From Kalaharituber pfeilii (lineage: Eukaryota > Ascomycota > Pezizomycetes > Pezizales > Pezizaceae): a stretch of DNA of 64,000 nucleotides. The translations under genes were made by a program, and so were the position numbers. Numbering within the stretch: position 1 is the first letter of the stretch; each line of letters opens with the position of its first letter. Below, in pieces: positions 21,561-34,440 of this stretch. The notes beneath the pieces were generated by a model. That model saw nothing but the letters and a program-made list of their open reading frames with translations, searched no databases and was not told the origin of the DNA. The DNA is taken from assembly GCA_015179045.1 (NCBI GenBank), contig WHUZ01000003.1, forward strand, positions 992,001-1,056,000, given 5' to 3'.

Positions 21561-23939
21561 CTACCACTTCGTTTTATCTGGTACTTGTCTATGACCTTTA
21601 TATATATATGAATGAAACTCCTTCGTACCATAAGTTAATCCTTCACTATATGCATCAATAGACCGTAAACAATGATAATAAAAACGATTAATAGATGCAG
21701 AAGAAACAGAATGTAATGCCAGAGGAAGAGTATCTCGTAAACCATCAAATGAATAAGAACAGTTTTCTCGTAAATAATACTTAACAGAACACCAATAACG
21801 CTCAATAAAATTAAGTTCACAATGAAACTTAGGATAAAAAATTACCTGTTGACCAGCAGCTTCTAATTCTTCTTCTAGTCGGCCTTTTTGCTGTATAAAA
21901 TCAGGTTGCTGAGAGAGTAAAGTTCGTGCGCAACAGCCTCCGGCAAGAGTTGGTGTACAGCCAGTACGGTCATGAGAGGTTGGACATTTCAGAAGAAAAG
22001 CAAACCCATCTGACCGATGGCTTTTCCAAAGCCCTCTTTCTTTCAGCACTTGACGAATACCTTTTGGCTTTCCCCGTAGTAATATATTAGGATAGTTCAT
22101 AGGAAATACCATAGCTTGAGGTATTTGCTTTGCATGAATAAATCCTTCACGCATCAAAGGTTGTTCTCCACCAGGATTGAGATTCATTCGTGCTGCTACA
22201 AGTGCATCTGGAGCAAATGAACAGTGATTTGAAGCATTATCAAATGCAAACAAGGCTTGACAATTAGGAAATGCATACCGGAAGATAGGTAGTGCTGTTC
22301 GAATAGTATGTTCAACCATTTTGTCACCTGTCCAATAATTCTCCTTTCCATATTCCAATAATTCAAGTGCTTCACGAACTGGCTTGCCAGTTTCTGATAT
22401 TGGCCACATAGGATTTCGTAAAAGCTCATCATCTGAAATATGATCAGGAATACGTAGAATTCCACCCGGAGTAAGAAAACCAGAGACCATTATGCCTTTA
22501 CCCTTTCCCTTAGGTCGTAATGGTTGTTTTCCATCTTTCATCCAGATCCTACGCTTGCCATCATTAGCATTGAATGTAGACTCATCATGCGTAATTAAAA
22601 CTAATGGTTTTTCTCCATTGAGAACATTAGCTGGTGGCATTTCAAATGATCCATCCTCTTTAAAAATCACAAAGCGGTGTTGAGCTTTCTTCCATTGGGG
22701 TAAAAAAAACGGAATTTCGATATGCAATCACATCTTCCCGCTCATGTCCATCGATATAAACTGACTTTGTGACAGTATTATATTGAAATCCCATTCTTTT
22801 TAGCCATCGCCGTGCAGTTCTAGCTCTTATACGAAGTGTACGGGGAGCTATTGAAGTATTTTCCCCTGTATTGCTGTCGTGGTTTTGTAATGTAGCCGCT
22901 ATAACAGAAACCGCACGCTGTGAATTTAAGTATTCACCAACTGCTTTCGCTAGCCCATAAGCTGTAATCTCTATTTTAACATTAATCATTTATTTTTCTA
23001 ACTGCGCATTGATGTATTCTATACTACTTACTTTCACCAGTACCACTTAGCCATTCCCGTACTGCTAATTGAACCCCCTCATCATTAAACCATGACTTGA
23101 CTTTACTAAAGCAGCCTCGGTGCTCTTCTGATATAGTTCGATCCTATATATATTAGTATAAGAAATTAAGATCCTCATATATGCTTTACCTTTTTCCATT
23201 GCAGTTCCCATGTTATAACCTTTCTTGCAAAATATTTCCCTCTATTATAGCACCGTGCAACAGCAAAAGCCATCTCTTCTCGTGTCTCACCAGGCTTTCG
23301 TAACCGACATGTATACAGAAGAGAAAGCACTGCCCTATGCCGCATTAAATTCTGCCCTTCAAGCTTTATCTTCTTTGATTGCAGCTTCTTCTCAAGATCC
23401 TTAATAGCTTGTGTATCTGAATCTAATTCAGTCTCTGCTTCCCTAGTAGTAGAAGCCTCAGATGTAATAGACTCGGACTGTGTCTTACTGAAGTAGTATG
23501 TAATACTACGAGATCCATTAGCTGCTGCTGCCAATTCTGCTGCTGTTTGTCGTTTTCTTCGTTGCTGCCTTTCGCTATATTTAGGACCTCGCTGGTACCG
23601 GATATTTCTGGATGATTCTCCTCTAGATGACATCAAGAGTTCAAATACATCTTGATTGAACTCATCATTCTCTGGCTCATCCTCAGTGAATTCACAATCT
23701 TCTTCTGAACTAGAGTCAAACTCTTCCCAATGAACTGCTGTTGGCACCTCCGGCTCTCCTGGTCTCCATGCATCCTCCTCACTTTCATTATCCAAATGTG
23801 CTATTAGTTCCGCTTCCAGCTGTGCTTCAGCTAGCCGCGCTCGTTTTGCCTGTTTTGCCTGTCGAACTCTCTCCAGATGCAGCGCCCGCTTGCTTTTCCG
23901 TCCCATTTTGTGAATCTGTATTAACATTAAGTGAGCCAT
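21561..23939 (-). pseudogene. Fungal DDE-superfamily transposase, nearly intact, one frameshift
   Basis: Predicted exons on the minus strand are 23939-23190, 23143-23032 and 22961-21561, with introns GTAAAG...ATATAG and GTAAGT...TTACAG that keep phase. The N-terminal ~250 residues are basic and acidic low-complexity (MGRKSKRALHLE near the start), followed by a DNA-binding-like region (RTARRWLKRMGFQYN). The endonuclease part carries THDESTFNANDGKRRIWM (first Asp), FAFDNASNH (second Asp) and ELNFIERYW (Glu). A CCARTLLSQQPDFIQQKGRL segment lies between the last two. Exon 3 is broken by a single frameshift in a run of eight A (22702-22709), between YRN and PQWKKAQHR. With one base corrected the protein would be about 754 residues. 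It matches a transposase type that I know as widespread in fungi. Terminal repeats were not found. Confidence 0.8.
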
Positions 23940-26900
23940 AGACTAATTAATTAACTCAAGCATTGGAACGTATTTACCAATTCTAGTCCTTTAATTAATT
24001 CTTTGATTCAAGCGACAGGGTGGCTGAACAGGCCGATATGTGCGACCGATGCAACAGGTATCAAGTATGCAAGTATAGGGGACAACCAGCGGTGGACAGT
24101 GGATTGTTGCTGTAGGGCGGTAGGAAGAAAATCGCATGAAAGAGGGGGGCATCAGTGCATGTAACGACTACATAACTAGTGCTTATAGTGCTTAGTCATC
24201 ATCGAAGCAAATGTCCGCCCTCCTCCGCATACAGATGTCCCCAACCATACGATTGTGTTCTTGCGGAAGTTAGTCCAGTTATTGAGTCTATCCTGCACTT
24301 GCAGGGGAAATTCCGAAAGGAGCCTTGTGACATTAGGTAGGAATGAATTTAATGAATTGAGTGAGGTTGCATACTAGTAAATGTCTAATAAGTACATTGA
24401 AGTCTGGTTACAATTCTTCTTGCCTAGGTGATATATATACTTAAGTATATTTGTTCCTTGCGCGTCTCCGGCGACGTCCTTCGCCCAAGGCAAGAATGAA
24501 CAAAAGATACAGCATTTATAAACGCTGCGAGGGGTGCAATTTCTCATTGTCACGGTCAGTCAGCTTTTTAAGCTCCTTTCAGACTCCCCATCAAATCAAG
24601 GCCATTGTGAATTCTCATGCTACGCCTATTAAAAAAAAAAAATTTTCTTGAGAGTTTTTCACCGCTAAGTTCACTATGGAAGAAGAGCTGGTGATTTGAG
24701 CTGATTTTATATTTAATCTGTCTAGAATGCCGAGTTTACTGTTTTACAACTTTTAGGCTCCACACGAGCTCGCTATGTGCGCTCGTGTAACTCGATCTGA
24801 CTACCCCAGGTGCCTGCGTCCGTGAAGGGGCACTGCTGAGTTACTCTCAGGTGGAGGTTGAGAGGTCGAGACTGCTTCATAGAGCCATTCCATAAACCAT
24901 GTGCCATCACGTATAGTACCTTGTGCATCCACATTCCTTGGCCATGAGTAAACCAGCATATTGAGTAGGCTAACGTAGTCTGGAGACTAATATACATAGT
25001 ATTTCGTATAGTTGACGATGGGCCAGGAGTGCAGAACACATGCAAGTGCCTCGGGGCATCGCAACTGATGGATTATCTTACCATAACCATCAGATGACCC
25101 GCTTTACTGCGTGCAGAAGCCGTTCCCAATGTAAAGCGTACTCGGGTATAACGCAGATGTCTTCTATTTTTAGAGAGCGTTGGAGCGTGCAACACCACTT
25201 CAAAAAGCAAAAGCTAGCAATTACTGTGTTTCACCATATCTCAACCCACACCACAATTCGACGCACTTCTCTCACCAAAACTGAGTGATGAGAGCCTGTA
25301 TATCCCCACGCACAGAACCTACTTTTCTATGCACCCTCTACGAGGCTTAAAGCAAGCATCACTCTTCAGATCCCACATCCCTGCTTTTAAGAAAAAATAG
25401 TTATGAATGAATTTTATCTCTGCATGTTTCCGCATAACGTCTTGGCATATATTTTGTGGTAAAATTGCAGATATGGAAATCTACCCGCTGCACCTGCAAT
25501 TAATTCAATAAAAATAAAACATTTCACTTACATAACCTATCCATACAGAGATATACATGAATGACATCAACATAATCCTTGAAGTAATCGTTGAATTATT
25601 CAAAATATTTTCATTCTCATAGAAAATATTGCATACAAATAGTATTGCACAAGCACATGAAAATACATATCAGCATGCCAACTATTCAATATATCAAAAT
25701 GAACTGAATAAAATCAAGTGAAGCAATATACAATCAGGGGAGGCCCTTTAATCACAAGACTATGGCCATTGGTGTGATAGTGCTGAAGAAGAGTAGTTAT
25801 GTTCGGTCCCCTGGAATATTGTATGAGAATCCCATACAAATAGATGCCAAGACATCATTACAAAATTTCGCTGTGCAATAATTCCTTGAGATTGATTTAT
25901 TTGATCAAGCAGAGGCACTAAACATGAAGAGTAAGTATTTATTTAGTGTCCCTAAATAGCACTTACACATGTATGCTCTAGTGGTTGAGGTACACACACT
26001 TCTGCATGGCTAGTGTTGGTGGGAAAGTGCGTCGAATTGTGGTGTTCGGTGAAAGGCAGTACTAGTTTCACCTCATGCCGGCAATGGCTTTGCGCATGTA
26101 CCTTATTTCAAGATACCCTTAGGAAGCAAAGGCTGGGAGTGGTTAGTCTCGTAACCAGGGGCGTGGTCTCAAATCTTCTGTTTTCTTACCCTCTGATGTC
26201 CCAATTAATCGATTGCTGGAACTTTGACGCCAGCAGCGCCTTGCATTATGCAGGCCTCCTACAGAAGTAGAGCTGGTATCTTGATTGACCATTGTATGTG
26301 TTGCATAGAGTGGTGACCGACATCTTTGATATAAAATGCATTGGTATGTTTACTGCATACTTGAGACAACTTGTTTTGTGACTACAGGATGCAGGCAAAT
26401 ATATTCAAGTGCTGTGGGGATAATGAGAGAAATTGCCGGCGGGCTTGGTCATTTCTTGGCTTTACGGTCAAGGTCTGGCTTAGTCATACGCCGGTGATAT
26501 ATAGGCATAGGTGTGGACGTAGTGGGAGATGTCCAAGCAGCGTGTTTTCTTTTCTTCTTTCTGCAGAATTACTTGCTATACATTGCCTATATTACATGAC
26601 ATGAATTGATTGCCTTTATTTGCCTCACTGCTCCGCCAAGTCCAGACCCGGTCCTTTCGTACATGCAGACGTAGTATCATCGTATACCCTCTGCCTGTTC
26701 ACAGCGCTGCTATGTGTATCCTAAAAATATAAATGGCAATACATTTGCATCTACAATCGTACAATAATGAACACAGGAATGGGCAGGTGAGAGTCTGGGC
26801 ACGAGAACAGGGCAGGTGGTTATAATAGGAAACTGGTCGGGACCCAAAACATTTTTATAGCTAGCACTTATACTTCGGGATCGATATAAATCTTTCTCTA

Positions 26901-27119
26901 GTCTCTTATGTATTTCAGCTCAGTACTAGAGGAACGCACTGACAATTATACGCGATTACTTACACCATAATGTCAGAATTAGCATCAGGCTAATATATAA
27001 TGGCTAACTTGTGATGCTGTCATGTGTTTTGTTGATACAAAGAAAGTAATTGTCTAAGTTATCGTTCTGCCAGAATCGCAATTAATATCCCTCAATCAGG
27101 GTATTTGTGCCAACTAATA
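23940..27119. other. 3.2-kb region without a supported gene
   Basis: Part of it (25380-25760) is AT-rich. Short reading frames at 24773-25045, 26013-26270 and 26371-26604 have no recognisable motifs and look like chance. Confidence 0.4.
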
Positions 27120-28353
27120 TCAAACCATCGCATCAATTTTGGGGTTTTCCCTCAACCATGCTTTTCCACCCTCATAAGTCCCCAAATATATTCCGAAAGC
27201 CAAACCAGACCATGCTCCTCTCAGCGTAACGCCTTTCGAAAATCCTTTCATTCCATCCTCATGAAATATTTCTCTTACGACTCTTTGATATCGGCCTCTA
27301 GACTTTGCTCTTAAGTTCTCATAGCGCTGTTGAGCTTCATTCAACATAGCGCCCCCGTTGTCACTTTTGTTCGCTCCTAGCATTATCCTTGTCTTCACAA
27401 CGTCTATTGGGGTTGTAATCACTGCAGCACTAGCTGCAGCCAGTCCAGCCGCCATTGAGTTCACCTGAATGGTCTTCGCAACATCATTTGCTATATTCTC
27501 CCCTCCTCCGAGTCTCATTCGCAGCCTTTCATAAAGAGGGAATTGCAAGGCTGTGAAAGGTAAATTTCTGCCCACAAGAGCAAAATACCCCCTAAATAAA
27601 TATCGCGGATGATTTCTAAAAGGACGAAATGTTTGGAATGAAGTGCTATTTGTAATTCCTGCTAGCAATCCTTTTCCTGTCGACAACTGTGGACCTCGCA
27701 ATGTCTGTGCTTGTTGCTTAAGAACCTCTGCCGGTGTCAAAATGGCGCAAGAAACTAGCTCGCCCATAGATGATGAGAGGGAATGTATCACTGGTTGGGG
27801 AAAAAACGCCAATGTGCCAAAGAATGACTTAGAAAACTCGTATGTCGTGAAGAATGCGGCAGCTGCAAGAGCACCAAGAAGCTAGGTAATCAGTTATTCG
27901 CTCTCATGACTTGTTGGGATTGCTCTAGTTGCCAGATGATCATTCTTCTAGCATCGCAAGAGGTATAAGAACAAAGGCTTGCTAAAACTGACTTACATGA
28001 CGGTATCGTCGAAATAATGACTGTGCCTACCCCCTACTCATGTTGCATTAGCCGGGAATTCACAGAATAATAAGAATGAAATTTACCTGGTATAAGCCCC
28101 TCCACATTGCTGCCCTATGAGCATAGTATCTTTTGTAATCTATGCTTTGCAGCCGAGTTTTCACTGTGTCAATTGGGTACGTCAAGAGATCGACAGTAAA
28201 GGCTGCGACACCACCTGCCTAATAAGTATTATTTTAGTTAGATACTCTTGTAAGTAGATTTCCTGTCAACTCAGAGGTGGAGGTTCGGTAAAATATAATT
28301 CATACCAGAACTATGTTACGAGTAGGGTCAGCTGGAGTATGTTGAGGAGACAT
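27120..28353 (-). CDS. Mitochondrial carrier, S-adenosylmethionine (Pet8/SLC25A26)-like
   Basis: Predicted exons are 28353-28306, 28218-28087, 28033-27997 and 27862-27120, with GT-AG introns that all keep phase, for 319 residues. Three carrier repeats are visible. The first has PIDTVKTRLQS then WRGLYQGVGTVIISTIPS, the second PAEVLKQQAQT (the unusual PxExxKQ form seen in SAM carriers) then LFRGYFALVGRNLPF, and the third PIDVVKTRIML then GFSKGVTLRGAW. Six membrane helices are expected in the inner mitochondrial membrane. SAM import for mitochondrial methylation is the inferred role. The last acceptor (TCTTGCAG at 27863-27868) follows a strong pyrimidine tract and gives AAFFTTYEF as expected. 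The SAM assignment rests mainly on the second signature. Confidence 0.85.
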
Positions 28354-28969
28354 TCTGCCAAAACGAAATATGCAAAAAAAAAAATAGTTGGTGAGAACTG
28401 AGAGAGCTTTTTTGAGACAAACACAGGTCAGGGACTAACAAAATACCCTCTACTAAAGTACTTCTTATTCAGTCTCAGGGGGTATCAACTCTTACAGATA
28501 TGATGCGCTGAATATCAGCAGAAGAGTCTCAAGGGGCAGCGGGCGTTCATTGTTACTTGATGAAAGGGCTGGAAATCTATCCCTTTAGGTGGACAAAGAT
28601 GACATCATGACTACCGTCCCTTCTAAGCTTAACTGGGAAATACCTAGGTATCTGCCAAACTAACTAGGGTAGTCGAAGCTCAACTGCAAACAAGGCACAA
28701 CAAGGCACGAGACTAGTTCAAGCGCGGTCTCGTACTACATATACACACTAAGCTAAACTCATGACAACGGGATCCCGACGCTGAGGTTGCACCGGATATT
28801 ATCAATTTCGAGGTATATAAACAAGTATGCAAAAACAGATTGTTCAAATGCATATTGATGAGTGGATAATGTTATTAAATGTCCAAAACAGCCTTCCCGT
28901 ACTCGTAACGCCCCTCCCCACTCAAAATGGTATCTGAGCCAGTTTTAGTCCTCCCTCATATTCTCGATG
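28354..28969. other. Intergenic region between two minus-strand genes
   Basis: It probably contains the 3' end of the PIN-like transporter transcript and the promoter of the carrier gene. No other feature is supported. Confidence 0.4.
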
Positions 28970-30502
28970 TCATTCAGGCATCGCTCGCTCGGACGCCTTT
29001 AGTGCGCCAACGACTGTTAGGCAGATGACTGGTGTTATAGTATAGGAGATCTGCAATCAGAGATCTTAGCATGGTGACTACTGCATAGCTTGGCCGACTT
29101 ACCAGCAGCAACTTTGCCACTTGTGCCTTTGTACTTGAGCTTCCCCTCAATTCGGCAAGGCTAGACAATATGATCGCTGGTGGTCCGCATGGCATTATCA
29201 TCATGGAGAACCATAATATTGGGTCATTGGACAGGAGTTGCTTTGTCGCCAGAAGGTAAATAATAGCGATAGAAATTCTGTAGCGCAAATATCATAAGTG
29301 CTGCGGTACAGGGCAATGAGGAATATCGGGGAGGGATACTTACACTGGCCATAGCGCAAATCGCAGCAAATAAATGACAAGCAAGCACCGCTTTGGTATT
29401 GCTGTGTACCCAGAATATGCACTGGTTTGATTCCCCCGTTCCAAGCTGGTATTCAACTCTGTTCCCACTACAAACATCTGCAAGGAGGTGAAGAGCTCTC
29501 CGACATTCTTTAGGCTACTTGTGAACCAAGCCCTCAGCCAGCCTCCATTCTGCATATGATTGAACAATATCCGGTGTAATGGAGGTATAAGTCCTACTAT
29601 AAGTGCGATTACAGCCCCAATCAGGGGCGCATTAATCACGGAATATATGAACGTTAAAGTACGCTTGATAGGGGAAGGTAATCGTGAAAGAATATTACAT
29701 GATCGCTTTCGCATGCGTTCATAAGTTGTTGACACTGGCTTCCGAATTTTTGATGGAATCAATGATGTTGATTCACTGGCTTCAGCCCTGTGACCAGATT
29801 CTTCGTCCCCGGTGTCATGAGGTTCCGCACCATCTCCATAAAGATCGTTGCTACTATTGCCGTCATTTTCCTCCAGAAGTTTCGGTCCAAATGCAAAAGT
29901 TAATCCATTACTCAACATACTGTTGATAAGGAAATATGATGTCGCACGCTCGACCGCCTCAGAAACATTCCCTTCCGCAATATTGTCCAAAAGACCTGTA
30001 ACCGCAAGAGATTGGAGGAGCAGAAGCTGAGCACCAGCCCGTGTTAGTATGTCGTGATCTTGAATTTACACTGGGTAAAACTTGCCGGAAGTGATGTTGT
30101 ATTGTTAAATGAACATGCAGGTGTTGTCCAAGAGGGAAATCTGAGGAACCGAACAAAGATTGCACCGTATCCAATTGACAAAATCGTGTAGGCAGTTGAC
30201 CACACTATAAAATTGTTAGAATGCATTCATTCCCCGTACCTTTTTTTTCAGGGAGAAGACTCACCCATTATTAGGAAGTATTTTTTGATGCTTTTAACGT
30301 CAATTTGACTTCCCACATTGGTCACAATTAGCATTGGAAGGAAGATGTTGACGCAAAGTCGTGAAACATCCTTAGCGGACGCATTCCTGATTAGCCCAAA
30401 GCGAGCGGCCAGTAAACCATAGCCTAGTGTTAGTATGACAGATAGTGAAGCCTGCAGCGCTCCAACAAATGAAACGGCGAGTGGTGCGGGCTGGGGTGAC
30501 AT
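28970..30502 (-). CDS. PIN-like / auxin efflux carrier family membrane transporter
   Basis: Predicted exons are 30502-30265, 30204-30086, 30026-29344, 29277-29103 and 29050-28970, for 431 residues ending ALKASERAMPE. The second intron uses a GC donor (GCAAGT) with a TACTAAC branch and CAG acceptor. It is the only choice that joins NNTTSLP to LLLLQSLAVTG, a conserved junction in this family. The N-terminal helices run from AVSFVGALQASLSVILTLGYG through RLCVNIFLPMLIVTNVG, and the C-terminal bundle from INAPLIGAVIALIVGLIPPLH through SYTITPVICLTVVGAL. A charged cytosolic loop (about residues 165-240) lies between them. Fungal members of this membrane transport family (PF03547 type) are usually organelle or plasma-membrane proteins. 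The substrate is unknown. Confidence 0.85.
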
Positions 30503-31728
30503 TCTTGAGGTTGAGGCAATCCAGATGTCCAGCTTGAGGATGCTTTGCTCCCTGAATAAACACACCTATCTTATACCACACAGCTGAGTGTTCTATTCTT
30601 TATCCGCGATCAACCAGACTACTCCACGGGCCCTGTGTCCCGGTTTCCGGAAATTCATGGCATCCATTTTCGGTTTGTCAGACTTGAGCTGGTAATTGAG
30701 CCTGGCGAAGTGTGTATATGCTGTCAAAGAGGACATGATGTCACTGGCACCTCCAAGCTTGGCATTAGCATCCAGTATTGCCTGGATCGCCATCAAACGG
30801 AGCTCCCTACGGTTTAATACGACATAAATGTGCACAAAATAGTTATGCCGTTTGGACAGCGAATTCAGGAAAAAGTACATGCACTGCACAGTATAGGTTA
30901 AAAATCAAAGAGACCACTGTTTGGGAACTACTCGTGGTACCTGAGAAGATGGAGGTTAATCGATTGATTGCACGTATTATAATCACAGTGCGCGGATGAT
31001 CAGCTGGATTACTACTTAGCTTGAGCAGATCTGTACGAGGTCTGTAACTGAGGCTATGGGAATAGGACTGGTGGATGGCAAGAAGAGTAATGTTTTTCAA
31101 TTTTTCTATCGGTCCATATAGTATATATGACGGGGCGAGGAGATGGGGTAGTGTGAAATTATCATAAAAAGATACATGATTCGGAACGCTGCATAATACG
31201 TATGCGCTATTCGCCTTTTGGAATAGTGCGAAGTGGGTTGAATTTGCCCTATTCCAAAGAGCGAATAGCGCATACGATTTATACAGCGTTCCAATACTTT
31301 CCGAACCAGCGAGTATATACAAGATTACCGAACCAAGAAAGAAATTAGTGAAAAAGAGAGAAGGATACATGCTCTCAGCACCACGAAAGCCCCTTCTATA
31401 GGATGTACAGTGATCCAGTTAAACCTGAATGATTTATCAGAAATGTAAAGCAAGATTTCCCAGAAATAAAGAATCCAGAGGCGGTATCGAGGCAGACAAA
31501 ATGACGAGAATCTTTAAAGCAGAACGAAATAAACTCTGTAAAAACTCCGACCGCACCAAGGATTGGAGGAAAACATAATTTTAATAACTAACTATCCATC
31601 ATATATAGTTTAGTCAAAACACCGTTCAAGCAAAAAGTATTGAGAAAATGACACAAGTGGCTCGATGATTGGCCGCGGCTGCAGCATCAGGTTTTTCCTA
31701 AACCGTTTCAAGCTACGTCTCTGTACAT
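30503..31728. other. Intergenic region with a large inverted repeat
   Basis: Short minus-strand frames at 30593-30889 and 30843-31370 are not convincing. The palindrome at about 31183-31292 is listed separately. Confidence 0.4.
31183..31292. repeat. ~110-bp imperfect palindrome
   Basis: GGAACGCTG...GTATGCGCTATTCG...TTTTGGAATAG on the left is mirrored by CTATTCCAAAGAGCGAATAGCGCATAC...CAGCGTTCC on the right, around a loop of about 20 bp. It could form a stable hairpin and looks like a small MITE remnant, but no sibling copy was seen in the window. Confidence 0.75.
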
Positions 31729-34440
31729 TTATTCTCTTTTATCAGCACACTCCTGTGCTTGTTCTGGTATCGTAGTTGGTTGGGCTGTAGAAGTTCTGGG
31801 TATGGCCGACCCATCTGTCTTTTGTGAGCTTGGGCCTCTCTTGAGTTCAACCAATTTCGCCTTCCCGCTCAAAGGCTTATTCTTCAAGTCGTCCAGTTTA
31901 ACACCGTCCGTGAAATTCGGTAACCCCTGTCCTTCCTGCCCTTTCCGCCCACTATTGTGTAAGCTTCCACTTCGTGCAACGAGTACTCTGCTAGGTGTGT
32001 TGGATGTATCAACCGAGCTTCGATTTTTTTCCTTCTTAATGGCTGCCGATTTAGAGTGACTGTCGCTGAATTTTGAAAGAGACAATTTTCCAGCTTCGTC
32101 AGCTAGAAGGGCTTCTTCAGGACGCTTAACCCCCGGAGCATGTCCTTCTAGAAGAAGCTCTTTGGACCCCCTCTTTTCCTTCCCGGATTTATCTAAGGAA
32201 CTGCCCCCCATAACTTGCTCAGAAACATCACTTCCTCCTTTTTCAATTGGAAATAGGTAGTCTCCTTCTAGTTCTCCAAAGCCTCCCACTGTTGAGTTTC
32301 CTGAACGTGTGGTGTATGCCTTGGCAGGAAGATGCGCAGGTAATTCGTAAATGTCGGAATGGGAAATGTTCACATTAACATTGGTTGTGTCACCTATGTA
32401 ATCATGCCCATATGCCCTGAAATCCACTTGGTTAGGAACTGGTGATGACGCTTTAGGACTTCTAAGGAATTGCTCAGAGTAGGGCGTGTCCGGTGGTTCT
32501 GGTATGATTGCTGAAGGAGTGTACAGGGTAGATGATGGCGTTTCCGTGAATCGACGGTTGATGGAAGATGAAGGTGAGAAACGGTGTTTGAACGAATCAG
32601 AGAACGTGGCCTTGAATGGGCATGTAGACCCACGGGTGCTATTGGTATCAGATGTGAAATCCTTCACCGATCCAAATTGTGAGATTGAGTTTCGATTGCT
32701 TCGCAACGTGCGGTCATCTCCATAATCAACGTGGACCTCGGGATGTTCAGATTGGTTTTTTGGAGGTATCGTGGGAATAGAATGGCTTATTGTACGTTTC
32801 AGGGCGGCAGATGTTGACTTGTGCGCTTTACAGCGCCGATAGTAGAAAAATGCGGCTACAGCAACTACCACAATCGCACAGATTATGCCTCCCACGATAG
32901 GACCAGTGTTGCTCTTTCTCTTTGTTCCCCTTGTCGTACTGCCATTACCTGGATCCATCTCGCTCTCATTATCTGTACCTTCGTCCTTATTTTGATTTTC
33001 GTCATTCTCTTTTGACTCTGAATCATCACCATTTGAGGATCCCCCATTCCTCGAAAATAATTTCCTTAGCCCTGTTGTGCTCCAACCTCGTTCCGGAGTA
33101 TCCATATTAGCTCCCCCCGAGGAGTCTCCGCCAATCGTTCTGACTATTTGGAGAGGTATCTTGTAACCAATTTTTGCCTTGTTATAAGAATCCACCCAGG
33201 TAAGTCCGTTCATATCATATACATAGACACCGTTCCCACTATCACATTTATCCTTCTCCGCGGAACCAATCCCAAGCATCACAATCTGTTGCAAGCCTGG
33301 GGCAACGACACAAGCCCCCATTTTACTATAGTTTTCTCTCGGTGGTTCATAATTCAGTGCATTTTCAGATTCAATGGGTATCTGAAACCATATAAAGGAC
33401 GGCAAACTGAGAATGTAAACACTTCCATCACTGTTAAAAGTATATATTGAGTGACTTGAACCGTCCTTGGCCTGAACATAAGCGGTGCATATAATTTCCG
33501 TCTTAGATGTCGTAGGCGGCGCATTACCTGTTGTTTGTTGTTCCCGCCATGTGGTATCGGAAAGATCGAGCACTTTGATATATTCCATTGAAACCTTATC
33601 GTCCCCAATGTTTCCCCCAAAGTAAATTAATGCTCCCTTCTCCCCCACTGGAATGTGCTGTATGATCCCCTGTGTTGGCAAAGTAAGCTCAGTCTGTGCC
33701 GTCTTGATTGTTTTCATCTCCATCGACTCGATATCGATGCTCGCAAGGACGATTCCTTTCTTCGTCGTTGCATCTTCACCAATCATATATCCCACGGTAT
33801 TAGTGGTTGATTGTGTATATACAGCATTCGCTAGTCCACCAAACTTAGAAGAGTCGAGTTTTACAGTCTCTGGCTTGGCTTCAGATGAGGTCGAGGATAT
33901 GCTGTAGCCCGAAATGTCGTCTGAAGAAATAAATATATTGTAAACTGTAGTATTTGAGGCGAGGACGATAGGCTTTGGATTCTTTTCCATATCTGAAGAA
34001 AATCCCACTCGTGAGTTTAAAAGCCATATGGAAACCAGCGCCGGCCAGCAAACCTGAGAATAATTCTGGAACGGAATCCACTTCTAATAAGCCAACTTCA
34101 TCCCATTCCCATGAGGCTGCCAAGTCAACCGCTAACAGCCCTTTCGATACCTGTGCAGTGTCTTTTGCTTTACTTGACCTGTACCAACCCCCACTATAGA
34201 AAAGCTTTCCATTCGATAATGTACCTAGCTCGCGTTCCCAGCACTGTATCAGTCATCAATTACGATAATTACGCAAAAGAATGTAAAGGCAAACCCACTT
34301 GAGCCACCCCATCGCTGGCACACTTTTTCTTGGGCCGATGCAGTTTTTATGAATACTCCCGACAGAGCCAGAAAAGCATATAAAGTCCCCACCAGTTGAG
34401 AGGAGGTACCTAGTTGTGGGCAATGCGTATATCGCGTCAT
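31729..34440 (-). CDS. Kelch-domain, single-pass membrane protein
   Basis: Predicted exons are 34440-34299, 34224-34054 and 33992-31729, with introns in phase, for 858 residues. The start at 34440 (MTRYTHC) gives a signal peptide with hydrophobic core LVGTLYAFLALSGVFI ending in TASAQ. An upstream in-frame ATG at 34497 is an alternative. The ectodomain shows kelch/beta-propeller features (LFYSGGWYR, ALIYFGGNI..VLDLSDTTW, GVYVYDMNGLTWV). A transmembrane helix (GPIVGGIICAIVVVAVAAFFYYRR) lies at about residues 466-490. The ~370-residue cytosolic tail is Ser/Pro-rich, with Tyr and acidic motifs. Fungal kelch-ectodomain proteins with this layout are usually cell-surface proteins of unknown ligand. 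Whether it signals is inference. Confidence 0.8.
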
